Shown here piece by piece: positions 1 to 8,869 of a stretch of DNA of 37,236 nucleotides. The position numbers and the translations under genes were made by a program. Where the stretch lies: the IMG/VR virus record IMGVR_UViG_3300024243_000051, positions 1 through 37,236 of that record; one strand, written 5' to 3'. The number at the start of each line of letters is the position of its first letter. The first letter of the stretch is position 1. Below the pieces are notes generated by a model. That model had not been told where the DNA came from and did no database searches. It saw only the letters and a program-made list of their open reading frames with translations. This stretch comes from a virus.

Positions 1-7
1 ACCTCCG
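1..7 (-). promoter_or_regulatory. Ribosome binding site of a gene that starts left of the window
   Basis: Read on the minus strand, the window edge gives ACGGAGGT, a strong Shine-Dalgarno sequence just after the terminator hairpin at 11-45. The start codon should lie within about 10 bases left of the window. It implies that leftward genes, probably further virion genes, continue beyond the terminator. Confidence 0.55.
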
Positions 8-10
8 TGG

Positions 11-45
11 ATAAATAAAAGAGGGGGGAGGTTAATCCCCCCTCT
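11..45 (-). terminator. Intrinsic terminator after the head-gene operon
   Basis: A perfect 10-bp stem (20-29 AGAGGGGGGA paired with 36-45) closes a 6-base loop. On the minus strand it is followed by TTTTATTTAT (20-11). It sits 9 bases after the stop codon of the last head gene, so it ends or attenuates the leftward transcript. Confidence 0.88.
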
Positions 46-54
46 ATGTTCAGC

Positions 55-810
55 TTATGCATGCCATCCACGCACAATGATAGGTACATAATCATCATCC
101 GCAGCAGAACCAACCACTGCCTGACCAATAGCCAGACTGTCGCTAGTACCAGCAGTCACCTTCTGAATCTTACCAGCAGTGGCATCAGAAATAACCACAT
201 CACCAGCAGCAAACGCATCACCAGTTGAAGCACTAGTCTGCGCCATCCAGTAACCAGCAATAACCATAAAACCATAGTATTCGTCTGTCAGGCTACGGCA
301 CGACACACCCCAATTAGGAATGGTAGCATCGTCGTCAGCCAGCTTCATACGTCCGGGTCGCCAAATCTGGTAGTTGTCTGCGTTAGCAACAGCGTCAGCA
401 GCATCATCTACTAGACGGATGGTGTCAGCATCCTCAATGGCTTTAACCTCTCCAATTTCAGGAGTTCCGATATCAGCAGTACCAGCTACCGCATCGTCGA
501 TGTAATAGAAGAATCCCCTAGAATCATCGTCGATCAGAGTAGTAGCAATACCATGAGTGGTATCTACGATGGAGTTCAAGCTTCCACCAGTAGCCGCATC
601 CATAGCTTCATCTCCCTGTACGCCAAATTCCTGTCGCAGTACAAGACCGCAACCGCCAATGGTTTCAGAAGCCTGAATGTGCATCACTCGGAAATCACCA
701 GAGAAACCGAGGGGATGCAGAGCATTGAAAACAAGCCCCGTATCAAGCCCTTCAATCGGTTTCGCACTGTTAGAATAGAGAGAGGCGGGTTGAATATTAG
801 TAGTAAACAT
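55..810 (-). CDS. Putative capsid decoration / head protein
   Basis: A 251-residue acidic protein encoded directly downstream of the major capsid gene and directly before the operon terminator. The C-terminal 65 residues are rich in Gly, Ala and Asp, with a segment AIGQAVVGSAADDDYVPI. This resembles the short beta-rich head-stabilising or decoration proteins that often follow a capsid gene. No signal peptide, membrane segment or enzymatic motif is visible. The ATG lies 16 bases after the capsid stop codon, with GAGAGGAAGGA as ribosome binding site. G+C is a little higher than in the tiny genes, as expected for an abundant virion protein. The decoration role is inferred from position and composition; another minor head protein is possible. 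Confidence 0.5.
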   Translation of the reverse strand: MFTTNIQPASLYSNSAKPIEGLDTGLVFNALHPLGFSGDFRVMHIQASETIGGCGLVLRQEFGVQGDEAMDAATGGSLNSIVDTTHGIATTLIDDDSRGFFYYIDDAVAGTADIGTPEIGEVKAIEDADTIRLVDDAADAVANADNYQIWRPGRMKLADDDATIPNWGVSCRSLTDEYYGFMVIAGYWMAQTSASTGDAFAAGDVVISDATAGKIQKVTAGTSDSLAIGQAVVGSAADDDYVPIIVRGWHA

Positions 811-826
811 AATTGTCCTTCCTCTC

Positions 827-1849
827 TTATGCAGTAGCAGGTGCAGTTACACCTGTAACAAGACCGACACTCTGGCAGTTATCAACACACAGATTCAAGT
901 ACGACAGAATCAGCGCAAGCTTGGCAACCACACCAGTAATGTAAGTCGGAGCAAACGGCAGGTTCGTGAAGTTACGCCCTTTCTTGATCTTCATCGAAAT
1001 GTGATTCGAGTTCAAGACATAGGCTTCCTCTTCACCAGAAGTAGTAGTCTGCTTCTGGAAATTCGGGTCGTAGGTAATAGTAGCACTACCATAACGCATA
1101 CCCTCAAACGAGGCATCCACAAACTTCTCATCAGGAATCCAGCGAAGATCATACATACAGAACTCAAACCATTCGAAGAAGTTCTGAGTACCGATGATGA
1201 TATCCGCACGACCTTTAGCAACATTGCTAGTCGTGTTCATGATGTTTCTTACAGCAGTAACCAGAGCTTCATAACCAGTGGTCAGGTTGAAAGCTTTGCC
1301 CACACTCGATTTAACGGTGGGCTGCCAGTTACTATAAGTACTACGGCTGAAACCAGCATAGCTGTCAGTCGTGTAGCTATTCAGGTCTACAACTTTCTGA
1401 AGACCCCACAGGTTCTTGCCTTTGTTGCCAGTACCATCCTGATACAGATGTGTGTTCAAACGCTTGCTAAGAGTCTGTGTGACCTGATCAATCTTGGCCT
1501 CAAGCAGATTAGCAATACGGGACACACCTTGGTTCTGTTGCTCTTCCGTATCCGATATGATAATTGGCGCACGATAAAACTTCCAAGGGAAGAAAGCTTC
1601 CTCAAACGGCTGCTCATCAACAGCAGTAAAAGGGTCAAGCCCCTCGAAAGAAGGCTCCATAGTGGCCTCATTAAGCATGACATGTTCCCTGAAACCAGCA
1701 CCACCATCAACTTCCTCGACTTTATCCTTCTGATTCAAATACCACAGAAGTACGTTATCTGCGAATGTCGCATTAACGATTTCATCACGGAACTTATACA
1801 GGGTACTGGACAGTACTTTGTCAAAGACCTCAGTTCTAATCTGAGACAT
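827..1849 (-). CDS. Major capsid protein
   Basis: A 340-residue protein, the usual size for a phage capsid subunit, encoded after portal and scaffold-like genes. It contains the stretch YQDGTGNKGKNLWGLQKVVD (near residue 140), typical of capsid proteins of the HK97-fold superfamily, followed by a long middle domain and a hydrophobic C-terminal strand region (VVAKLALILSYLNL). The start is ATG at 1849, because GGAGG lies 5 bases upstream; an in-frame TTG at 1861 would place that site inside the gene. No N-terminal propeptide is obvious and no prohead protease gene lies nearby, so assembly is more likely scaffold-driven without cleavage. Family assignment is by pattern and gene order. Confidence 0.85.
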   Translation of the reverse strand: MSQIRTEVFDKVLSSTLYKFRDEIVNATFADNVLLWYLNQKDKVEEVDGGAGFREHVMLNEATMEPSFEGLDPFTAVDEQPFEEAFFPWKFYRAPIIISDTEEQQNQGVSRIANLLEAKIDQVTQTLSKRLNTHLYQDGTGNKGKNLWGLQKVVDLNSYTTDSYAGFSRSTYSNWQPTVKSSVGKAFNLTTGYEALVTAVRNIMNTTSNVAKGRADIIIGTQNFFEWFEFCMYDLRWIPDEKFVDASFEGMRYGSATITYDPNFQKQTTTSGEEEAYVLNSNHISMKIKKGRNFTNLPFAPTYITGVVAKLALILSYLNLCVDNCQSVGLVTGVTAPATA

Positions 1850-1883
1850 GTGTACCTCCAAATACTTTACTTCTCAACGCCTC

Positions 1884-2762
1884 CTAGCGTTTTCTTAATT
1901 GTTTACGAAATTCAGCTTCCATGACTTGCGCCATAGACGGTTTGCGTTTTTGAGTTGCCGCAGTTGCAACATTGGTGTCGTCCCCCAAATCCCTTACAGC
2001 AGTAGAGGTAACTCTATTCTGACGACTCGTCTTATTCTTCTTAGCCCTTTCAACCCGCTTTTGCAGGGCTTTTGCTTTCTCGGCATAAGGAGAAAAGGTT
2101 TTAATCAGATGATTATACATCTTTTCCTCGTTGGGATTTTCCAAGAGATTCTTCCATACTGGGTCTGCTTTGAGGTCTGCATCAAGGGCTTCTATTACCT
2201 TACTGTTGTTGGCGGCAGAGTGCTTTTTGAAGAACACATTAACCGCTCTAGTCCTCTCGGACTCTGTAAAGTTGTGCTTGACTTTTTGATACTCGCCTTC
2301 CAGATCATCTAGTTTCTTCCCGTATTTCTTCTCTACAGTTTTCAACAGAGCAGGAATCAAGTTCTCCCCTATCTGCGCTGATAGGGCTTTAGCCTGTTGT
2401 GTCGAAAGTTTATCATCATCAGCCATCTCATCCAATACTTCTTTGTATGCTCCGATGATCTCAGTGGTATCATCTGTTGGGTCATACTCTTTTACTTCTT
2501 CTCTATCGTCGCTCTTGCCAGCAAGGATATTTGTAAGCTGTGCTACCTGTGATTCAAGTTGAGCAATCTTAGGGTCTACGGTGTCCGTCCGTGCAAACGC
2601 CTCGTCTTCGCCCTCTTCTTCTTCGGGGTCAATCCCATCCTCTCCATAATCTTCTCCTTCATCTTCATCTTCAGGGTAGATATAATCTTCCTCCCTATCC
2701 AACACTTCGTCCAAACCTTCAATCGTAATCGTGTCCATACCTAAGTGTCCATCTGCTGCCAT
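1884..2762 (-). CDS. Putative scaffolding protein
   Basis: A 292-residue, highly charged protein between the FmdB-like gene and the major capsid gene, where scaffold genes usually lie. The first 55 residues are extremely acidic (runs such as EDEDEGEDYGEDG). A predicted coiled coil follows (about residues 62-80, DPKIAQLESQVAQLTNIL), then a helical middle and a basic C-terminus (RKPSMAQVMEAEFRKQLRKR), the part that in scaffolds binds the coat. The ribosome binding site AGGAGG is 7 bases from the ATG. No protease motif is visible, so this looks like a stand-alone scaffold and not a protease-scaffold fusion. Confidence 0.75.
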   Translation of the reverse strand: MAADGHLGMDTITIEGLDEVLDREEDYIYPEDEDEGEDYGEDGIDPEEEEGEDEAFARTDTVDPKIAQLESQVAQLTNILAGKSDDREEVKEYDPTDDTTEIIGAYKEVLDEMADDDKLSTQQAKALSAQIGENLIPALLKTVEKKYGKKLDDLEGEYQKVKHNFTESERTRAVNVFFKKHSAANNSKVIEALDADLKADPVWKNLLENPNEEKMYNHLIKTFSPYAEKAKALQKRVERAKKNKTSRQNRVTSTAVRDLGDDTNVATAATQKRKPSMAQVMEAEFRKQLRKR

Positions 2763-2774
2763 TGTAAAGCCTCC

Positions 2775-3146
2775 TTAAATTTCGACCAAGTTTCCCCCGG
2801 TCTTTTCCTTCAATTGGTTTTCACGGTTTCGAGCTTTGTTTGTTTCAATTTTACATTTCCGCTCCTTTGCCGTGGGCAAGTTATCCACGAGCAGTTTCCT
2901 TTCTTCATCGTTCTCCCATGACCGAGCCTTTCGCCTCATGTCTCGATAGCCTGTTATCGGCTTATTGTAATCAAGAGCTTCTATAATCTGATCGGGAAAG
3001 GCTCTAAAGTTTACACGATGAACATTTAGTAACCGCTTCATTTTCTCCTTGCACTCTTCGCAAGATTGTTCGTCTGCCTCTGAGGGCCATACGAATCTTT
3101 CTTCGACTACATCACAATGAACACACTTATAATCATATATCGGCAT
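2775..3146 (-). CDS. FmdB-like zinc-ribbon protein
   Basis: A 123-residue protein beginning MPIYDYKCVHC, the signature of the FmdB family of small zinc ribbons. Cysteines C8, C11, C29 and C32 form two CxxC knuckles. The remaining 90 residues are charged and helical (RDMRRKARSWENDEERK) and unlike the bacterial family. The ATG at 3146 has AGGAGA upstream and matches the family start; an upstream in-frame codon at 3179 would overlap the portal gene. Its place between portal and scaffold suggests a role in head assembly or late regulation, but this is inference from position only. Confidence 0.65.
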   Translation of the reverse strand: MPIYDYKCVHCDVVEERFVWPSEADEQSCEECKEKMKRLLNVHRVNFRAFPDQIIEALDYNKPITGYRDMRRKARSWENDEERKLLVDNLPTAKERKCKIETNKARNRENQLKEKTGGNLVEI

Positions 3147-3156
3147 TGTGAATCTC

Positions 3157-5280
3157 CTATTGTTGAATTTCGCCAGCACCTAATTCAACAGTTGTCTGTG
3201 GCTGTCGAGGCGTGTCAGGCGATTCTGCGCCCTCTGCCATTGCAGCTTCATTCATGTTATGGTTCTGTGGGACTCCACCGGGATTCAAGTACTGTCTTGT
3301 TTCCTCAAGGTGAGCCTGTATAAGCTGTTGGTAATTCCCCACTTCACCCTCTAAAGCTTGAGCTTGGGCGGGGTCAGCCTGATCTCCTGCGTTCTGCATC
3401 TGAGCCATCCTCTGCTTCAATTCTTCAGGAGGATTCTCCAAGGCTTCCTCGTGAGCTTCAGCATGCATAGCATGATCTTCCTGTGGGTTGGGAGAGGGAA
3501 TAGGTATGCCCTTCATAGCCATCATATGTTCAAGCATGATAGCCTGTTGGATTTGTCCACTCATGCCGACCTTCAGTAAATCATCAGGGTCAGGTTCCTC
3601 AAGCCATCTCTCAATGAGCAATCTCCTAAGAGTGATCTCATCAAAGTGTGGGTCTTGAGCAGCCATATTGTAGAACTCAAAGAACTTCCGTTTCTTCTCT
3701 TCACTAGTCTCTCTGGCTACCGAGCCAGCCTTGATAGTGTAGAAGAATCTTCCTTCAACTTCTTCAGGAGGAACGTTTATCCAAGGCGACTCTTCGCCTA
3801 GAGCTTTCATCGTGTCAGGGTCAACTTTAACCATAACATCACCTGATGCATGAGATTGTATGATTCCCCCCATCTTAGTGAAGAATTCATCCATAAACAT
3901 CATGATCATGCTAATCATATCATCGACTCTTGTACGACTTCCACCCTTCACAAACGAAGCTTCAGTTGCAGTCTCTACCCTGCTTGAACTTCCCCTGTTA
4001 AACTCATCCACTCCTGCAAACTCTCCAATTATTCTTTGAAGCATGTTGTAGAATCCAAAGTCCAACTGCGGCATGGACTGATTGAATTCCCATACAGAGT
4101 CTTGACTGTTAGCAGAGAAGTATATCCCATCTTCTCCGTATGCGATCTTATCAAGCTCTTCCGGTTCGATCTCACCAGTGATATACCCATAACGCCTACG
4201 ATGCCTACGATGCGAACCTAACTGCGTGCTGAGAAGCTCTGAGAGAGCCTGTGCTATATGTTCGTACATGTACACATCCGGTGGCAAGTAGTACTTCCTT
4301 GGCGACAGGTTCATGGACAGCCTTGAGATTGGAAATCCCTTGAGGCCAGTAGGCCACGGAACCTCTACCAATTTCTCATACGCTACTCTAGTTCCACCCG
4401 CATGTTCTCTATCCTCTGTATCTTCGTGAGCTACAACATAAACAATCTTTTTATCATTCGGGTCTGCCTTATCCCATATCTCGTAGATTTCAAACATGTC
4501 TACTTCAACAGGATGTTCCTCAGTCCCGAAGTTCTTACTATATGTAGGCTTCAAGTCTTTGATTGACGGGAAGCTCTGGACTGCTTCGTAGGTGATCTTG
4601 TATATCTTCTTGATCAGCCACGGAGCTTCGTCAAGATTATACTTGGCTGTCGGAGGAACCAGCACGAGAGCAGGGTCAAGCCGTTTAGCGTACCATGTCT
4701 CTGAATCTGGAATCTCTTCAAGCATCAGTTCAGCACTGTCGTCATAATCATCAATAGACTTCAGCACTTTCTTGTCAAGCTTTTCTTTCTCTATATCGCC
4801 ATCTCGTACCGCCTGTCTCAAAGCTTCATCCGGCCCCTTCTTTCCAGTAGCCTGATTAAACTCTGAGAAGTACCCCTGTTGCATGTATGCCAAGTTGTAG
4901 GTCAGCACATCCTGAATCAGCATCTTGATCTCAAGCTTAGTGTTGTTGACTTTCAAGAAGTGAGCCATGACCGACTCTAACAACTTGGCAGACCTGTCTT
5001 TATCAGCTTCCATCGGGGACACCACAGGCAGATACTCTCCGCCTGTAAGCACTGCGGTCAGGTTCTTCCAGTTCAGCCATATAATATTATACGGCATCTT
5101 GAACCCCCTTCCGTCGTGACTTAGTGTCGATTCCTCTACGGAAGTGGCAACGTGGGGGGTGTCCCAATACGTTTGCCAGCGTTCCCAATCAACACTGTAG
5201 GAGTCCAAGAAGTCTTCACCTAGCTGAATCCATTGGGAGTACCGTGACGATTTTTCCTCATTGTTCAGTTTTTTTGCCAT
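3157..5280 (-). CDS. Portal protein
   Basis: A 707-residue protein, long like portals of podovirus-type heads. The central part has the portal-type stretch EHIAQALSELLSTQLGSHRR, then an acidic and aromatic wing region, then an EFAGVDEFNRGSS segment followed by helical barrel-like sequence (SFVKGGSRTRVDDMISMIMM). The C-terminal 130 residues are rich in Gln, Glu, Ala and Pro. The ATG at 5280 lies one base after the stop codon of the upstream gene (TAG-T-ATG), which suggests translational coupling. The partner terminase lies upstream in the same operon, separated from it by two secreted-type genes. Identification rests on overall pattern and gene order. Confidence 0.8.
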   Translation of the reverse strand: MAKKLNNEEKSSRYSQWIQLGEDFLDSYSVDWERWQTYWDTPHVATSVEESTLSHDGRGFKMPYNIIWLNWKNLTAVLTGGEYLPVVSPMEADKDRSAKLLESVMAHFLKVNNTKLEIKMLIQDVLTYNLAYMQQGYFSEFNQATGKKGPDEALRQAVRDGDIEKEKLDKKVLKSIDDYDDSAELMLEEIPDSETWYAKRLDPALVLVPPTAKYNLDEAPWLIKKIYKITYEAVQSFPSIKDLKPTYSKNFGTEEHPVEVDMFEIYEIWDKADPNDKKIVYVVAHEDTEDREHAGGTRVAYEKLVEVPWPTGLKGFPISRLSMNLSPRKYYLPPDVYMYEHIAQALSELLSTQLGSHRRHRRRYGYITGEIEPEELDKIAYGEDGIYFSANSQDSVWEFNQSMPQLDFGFYNMLQRIIGEFAGVDEFNRGSSSRVETATEASFVKGGSRTRVDDMISMIMMFMDEFFTKMGGIIQSHASGDVMVKVDPDTMKALGEESPWINVPPEEVEGRFFYTIKAGSVARETSEEKKRKFFEFYNMAAQDPHFDEITLRRLLIERWLEEPDPDDLLKVGMSGQIQQAIMLEHMMAMKGIPIPSPNPQEDHAMHAEAHEEALENPPEELKQRMAQMQNAGDQADPAQAQALEGEVGNYQQLIQAHLEETRQYLNPGGVPQNHNMNEAAMAEGAESPDTPRQPQTTVELGAGEIQQ

Positions 5281-5281
5281 A

Positions 5282-6280
5282 CTAATACCCCTCTGAGTGA
5301 AACTGAAGCTGTGCATTTACGTTGTTAGAATTAGCTACTGAAGTAATTTTAAACACATAGTTTTTAGTTTTATCAAAAACCCAATAACCAGTGATTACAT
5401 CGCCAATCACATTGTTTCTTCCACTGCGATACACATCTATTGTGAGTCCCGGCCCACCAACAGTACTGATAAAGTTCTTAGTAAAAACAGTTCCAGTAAC
5501 TCTATCACTAGCTCGATTCTTATTGAGTAAAGTCAAAGTATCACCAATCACACTATCCGTTGGAGCTTCAAATATTTCTACCTTAAATCCATCAGAAGCC
5601 TGAACAGAGAAATCAGTATGAATAGCATATTCAGGATTAATCCTAAACGTAACAAATTCATTCGTAGCCAAAGTAGTGTCCAAGAAAGTATGGAACTGTT
5701 CGCCAGCTTCTACCTTCGACTGGATATGTGTGTAAGATTCTGTCTTCAACTCACCCTTCTGATTAGTCCTCAGAGCAATGTGATGAGAGAACCCAATCTC
5801 TACCTTATCTCCTACATTCAGTGTATCCTTATACTCAACATAGAACAGGGAGTCAACCTTCAATGCTCCATAAGTAGTCTGTTCAGTCTCAGGAACCCAA
5901 TACCCATTCGGAGTAGTGTAGACTGTATCCAGCCATGAAGCCGTGTTCTGAGTCCACTGCCTACCAAGTAGAGTAGCTAATGTGTACTTAAGTACAGCCC
6001 TGTTATATGCTATCTTCTTGGTTACTTCAATACTTATTCGCATACTCTGAAGTGTGTCAAGATCAGCTATATCATTCTGATTCCAGAACGTTTCAATCAT
6101 ATCCGAACCCTGCTTATCTGCTTTATATATCTGAGCATCTGTAGTAAAAGCAAATAGATTCGGACTTGCAGACCATTCCTGTGTTGCGTAGTTCACGTTA
6201 GATGCATTAGTATTCTGAGCTTCAGCTATACCTGTGAAGGATAGCAAGAAAGCAAACATAACAATAAATATCTTTCTCAT
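5282..6280 (-). CDS. Signal-peptide-bearing virion-like protein, copy 2
   Basis: A 332-residue protein with a clear Sec-type N-terminus: Met-Arg-Lys, then a hydrophobic core to about residue 20, then AEAQ at the likely cleavage site. The mature part is rich in Thr, Asn and beta-forming residues and has no enzymatic motif. It is a paralogue of the upstream gene: both share a segment of the form FEAPTDS(V/I)xGDTLT, a following MNRD/KNRA segment and a VTFTKN-like strand. Such FEAP-type C-terminal domains resemble those in phage head-fibre or decoration-like proteins, but those lack signal peptides. The ATG at 6280 has GGAGG upstream. Function is unknown; surface display or periplasmic action is possible. 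Confidence 0.7.
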   Translation of the reverse strand: MRKIFIVMFAFLLSFTGIAEAQNTNASNVNYATQEWSASPNLFAFTTDAQIYKADKQGSDMIETFWNQNDIADLDTLQSMRISIEVTKKIAYNRAVLKYTLATLLGRQWTQNTASWLDTVYTTPNGYWVPETEQTTYGALKVDSLFYVEYKDTLNVGDKVEIGFSHHIALRTNQKGELKTESYTHIQSKVEAGEQFHTFLDTTLATNEFVTFRINPEYAIHTDFSVQASDGFKVEIFEAPTDSVIGDTLTLLNKNRASDRVTGTVFTKNFISTVGGPGLTIDVYRSGRNNVIGDVITGYWVFDKTKNYVFKITSVANSNNVNAQLQFHSEGY

Positions 6281-6290
6281 GCATCCTCCA

Positions 6291-7292
6291 TTAGTTATAA
6301 AGTACCTGAATGGAAATACCATTAGTGGCAGCACCAGATGAAACCTTCAAATAATATTTAAAAGCAGAATCAAGTCTCCAAAAGTTGTTTCCTGTGAAAC
6401 CGCCTATAATTCCTGCGCCTCGCCACGGTATCAATTCAGTTCCATCTCCATTTACTTTAGGAATCAGATTTTTTGTAAAAGTAACACTGGATGTCTTATC
6501 AGTATCCCTATTCATATTTTGAACAGTCAGAGTATCTCCAAAGATACTATCTGTAGGAGCCTCAAATAGTTGCACTCGATAAGCACCAGTTCCCTGCACA
6601 TAGATGTAAGTATCCATGTTGCTGCTTGCAGGAAAGATTCCCATTTGAATAGTATTTGTATTTCCTACAATAGAATCAAATCCACAGATATATAAAACTC
6701 CAAGTCCAACTAAAGCTTCTTCTCTTGTCTTGGCTACAGTAGTAAGCTCTCCATTATCAGTAGTGTTAATAGCTACGTTATGGGTAAACCCAAGAGTAAC
6801 CTTATCCCCCTTTGCCAAGTTAGCATTTGAATTGTAAACTACTGTAAACAAAGAGTCTACAACTTCTCCACCTACATCAGTCGGCAATTCAGGAATGTAC
6901 TGTTGAGTACTCGGCTGTACTGTGTCTCGCCATGTATATTGATTTGTAGGAAACTGTCCAGCCGTGTTATGCTCTATTATATATTCCAGCACAACAGTCT
7001 TCCCTCCCGACTGTGGAAGAGAAAGTTTTTCTACAACCTCAATAGTAATATCCATTCCCGATATCTGCCCTAAATTAGCATATTCTGTTTCAGATGTAGC
7101 AGTTGAAAGGACATCTCCTACATTATTAATCTTAAATGTCTTCGGCGTACCAGCCCTACCAAACATGTTTGCCAGCCCATCAGGGACAGCAAACTCAAAA
7201 GTAGTAGGAATAGTCGTAGAATTTTGTGCGTTACCTATCCCCGCAAAAGTGATCAGCAAGGCTATGACGCATGTGAGAATTTTTTTGATCAT
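6291..7292 (-). CDS. Signal-peptide-bearing virion-like protein, copy 1
   Basis: A 333-residue protein starting MIKK followed by a hydrophobic stretch to about residue 20 and the cleavage-like sequence GNAQ. The mature part is predicted all-beta, rich in Thr, Asn and Gly. Residues about 240-280 (QLFEAPTDSIFGDTLT, then SVTFTKNLIPK) match the downstream paralogue. The ribosome binding site AGGAGG is 5 bases from the ATG. It lies between the large terminase and portal genes, where no secreted protein is normally expected. It may be a structural protein exported for surface attachment or a protein that modifies the infected cell envelope. The signal peptide is clear; the function is not. Confidence 0.7.
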   Translation of the reverse strand: MIKKILTCVIALLITFAGIGNAQNSTTIPTTFEFAVPDGLANMFGRAGTPKTFKINNVGDVLSTATSETEYANLGQISGMDITIEVVEKLSLPQSGGKTVVLEYIIEHNTAGQFPTNQYTWRDTVQPSTQQYIPELPTDVGGEVVDSLFTVVYNSNANLAKGDKVTLGFTHNVAINTTDNGELTTVAKTREEALVGLGVLYICGFDSIVGNTNTIQMGIFPASSNMDTYIYVQGTGAYRVQLFEAPTDSIFGDTLTVQNMNRDTDKTSSVTFTKNLIPKVNGDGTELIPWRGAGIIGGFTGNNFWRLDSAFKYYLKVSSGAATNGISIQVLYN

Positions 7293-7303
7293 GTTTCCTC
7301 CTG

Positions 7304-8869
7304 TTAAAATTCAGTTCTTTGCGGGACATCTAATCCTCCGATAACGTTATATGGATGTTGTCTCTTTTGTTCCATTTCGTAAATCATCTGCTCCATAGTA
7401 GGTACTGGCCCCGTTCTCAGCAAACTAGGAGTCTCTCCTTTTGGTCTGGATGATATAACGTAACGTGTCTCATCCATAAAATGATCGTTCTCTTTCTGAG
7501 GTTCGCCAGCTTCAGTGTATGCATAACGCTGAAACTCTCGTCTGGTATTGTCACAGGTGTCAAGGATAAAAAGTCTAGGCCCATAAGCCCCTGTCAGATA
7601 TCCTCTCGTCCTTTCAATACCAGCCCATTTTCTACCTCTATCAGAAAAATCTTTGAGATTCTTGGCGAAGTCCCTATCAAGAACAGCTTTAATCCCAAAA
7701 GCTCGTAACTCCACTGCTGCGTTAGGCTCACTTCCATCCACTACGCAGAACTCTATTCTTTCGTCACCATTAACTACTCGTACCTTTCTGGCTATCTCAC
7801 TCATGGCTTCGTTCTCAAACCTCATGTCCCGGTACTTGTAGATGTCACCATTGGACGGGTCAACTGCATACCATCCTACAGCGCATACTGTGTAGCCGGG
7901 GTCTAGAGCCATGTACTTGTTCCACCATCTAGGTATCTCGAAGTTGCCCTTAACCAGACAACCCTTCTGGTTTAGATCGCTGTCATAGTATTCATCCCTA
8001 TAACATTTATACACTTTCCCTGTACGGACAGCGAACAAGCCTTTAATACGCATGTCACGTTCCGCTTCATCCTCGCCTATGCTCATATCATCCAGCCTCT
8101 TCAGAGCCTTCTGATCAAGATAGAAATTATCGTAACTGTTCAGAAGCCAGTATTCCACTTCAGGGTCGTTACGCTTGTTCTCAATAATTCTATCATAGAG
8201 ATAGGACATTGCGCCAGACTGAGGCGTAGCAGAGATAACAGTGCTACCGACACCAGCACCCAAAGTACGAAACTCCATCTCTCTAAAAACGTCCTCATCT
8301 TCAGGCTCTTCGTCGAACCAGACTTCAGCCACATAGCGGCCTCTCTGTCTTTTGAATCCCTGCGTCCATGAGCGAAACTGTATTGTAACATCCCCTTCAG
8401 GTCGAGTCACTATCAGTTCATGTGTACTACCCGACCATCTAAGATGTTCGTCTAAGGGATATACCATGTTAGGAGGCATCCAGTAGAGCAATGCCTGTAA
8501 CTGTACATCCCATGCGGTTTTAAAGTCTTCCGTCAACACCCACATCTGAAAGGGAGGCTTCGGTAATGAGGCAGGGTGTCTCCAAAAATGCTGACCCGTT
8601 GCAATCATTACCATCTCAGCCGCAGTAGAAAACGTCTTACTGCTTCTGTTTCCACCGAACAACGCTTTCATCTTCTTATAGGAAGAGTGAAACGGGATTG
8701 TATGCGGAAGACATAGAAGCGGATACATTGCGATTCTATTCTTCAACCAAGCTAAGTACAACATCCCTAGCATACGGTAACGTCTTTTAGTCATTCGCTT
8801 ATCTTGCAGCAAACACTCGAAAGAAGAAAAGGCATTTGCGGCAGCGAAATCTATTTGCTTGTCTGCCAT
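7304..8869 (-). CDS. terL: Terminase large subunit
   Basis: A 521-residue packaging motor. The ATPase domain has a Walker A motif GGNRSSKT (residues 72-79), a Walker B VWFDEE (183-188) with the catalytic acidic pair, and a coupling motif SATPQSG (213-219). The C-terminal nuclease domain begins at ALDPGY (321-326), where D323 is the expected first metal ligand, and has further acidic residues (VVDGSE near 373). It drives DNA into the prohead through the portal and cuts the concatemer. The ATG overlaps the stop codon of the upstream gene by one base (TAATG), so the two are coupled, which fits small and large terminase partners. Confidence 0.95.
   Translation of the reverse strand: MADKQIDFAAANAFSSFECLLQDKRMTKRRYRMLGMLYLAWLKNRIAMYPLLCLPHTIPFHSSYKKMKALFGGNRSSKTFSTAAEMVMIATGQHFWRHPASLPKPPFQMWVLTEDFKTAWDVQLQALLYWMPPNMVYPLDEHLRWSGSTHELIVTRPEGDVTIQFRSWTQGFKRQRGRYVAEVWFDEEPEDEDVFREMEFRTLGAGVGSTVISATPQSGAMSYLYDRIIENKRNDPEVEYWLLNSYDNFYLDQKALKRLDDMSIGEDEAERDMRIKGLFAVRTGKVYKCYRDEYYDSDLNQKGCLVKGNFEIPRWWNKYMALDPGYTVCAVGWYAVDPSNGDIYKYRDMRFENEAMSEIARKVRVVNGDERIEFCVVDGSEPNAAVELRAFGIKAVLDRDFAKNLKDFSDRGRKWAGIERTRGYLTGAYGPRLFILDTCDNTRREFQRYAYTEAGEPQKENDHFMDETRYVISSRPKGETPSLLRTGPVPTMEQMIYEMEQKRQHPYNVIGGLDVPQRTEF

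Noticed and set aside
1001-1924. Long plus-strand open frame opposite the capsid gene
   Set aside because: It is antisense to a clear capsid gene, has no ribosome binding site and gives a protein of unusual composition; a codon-bias shadow.
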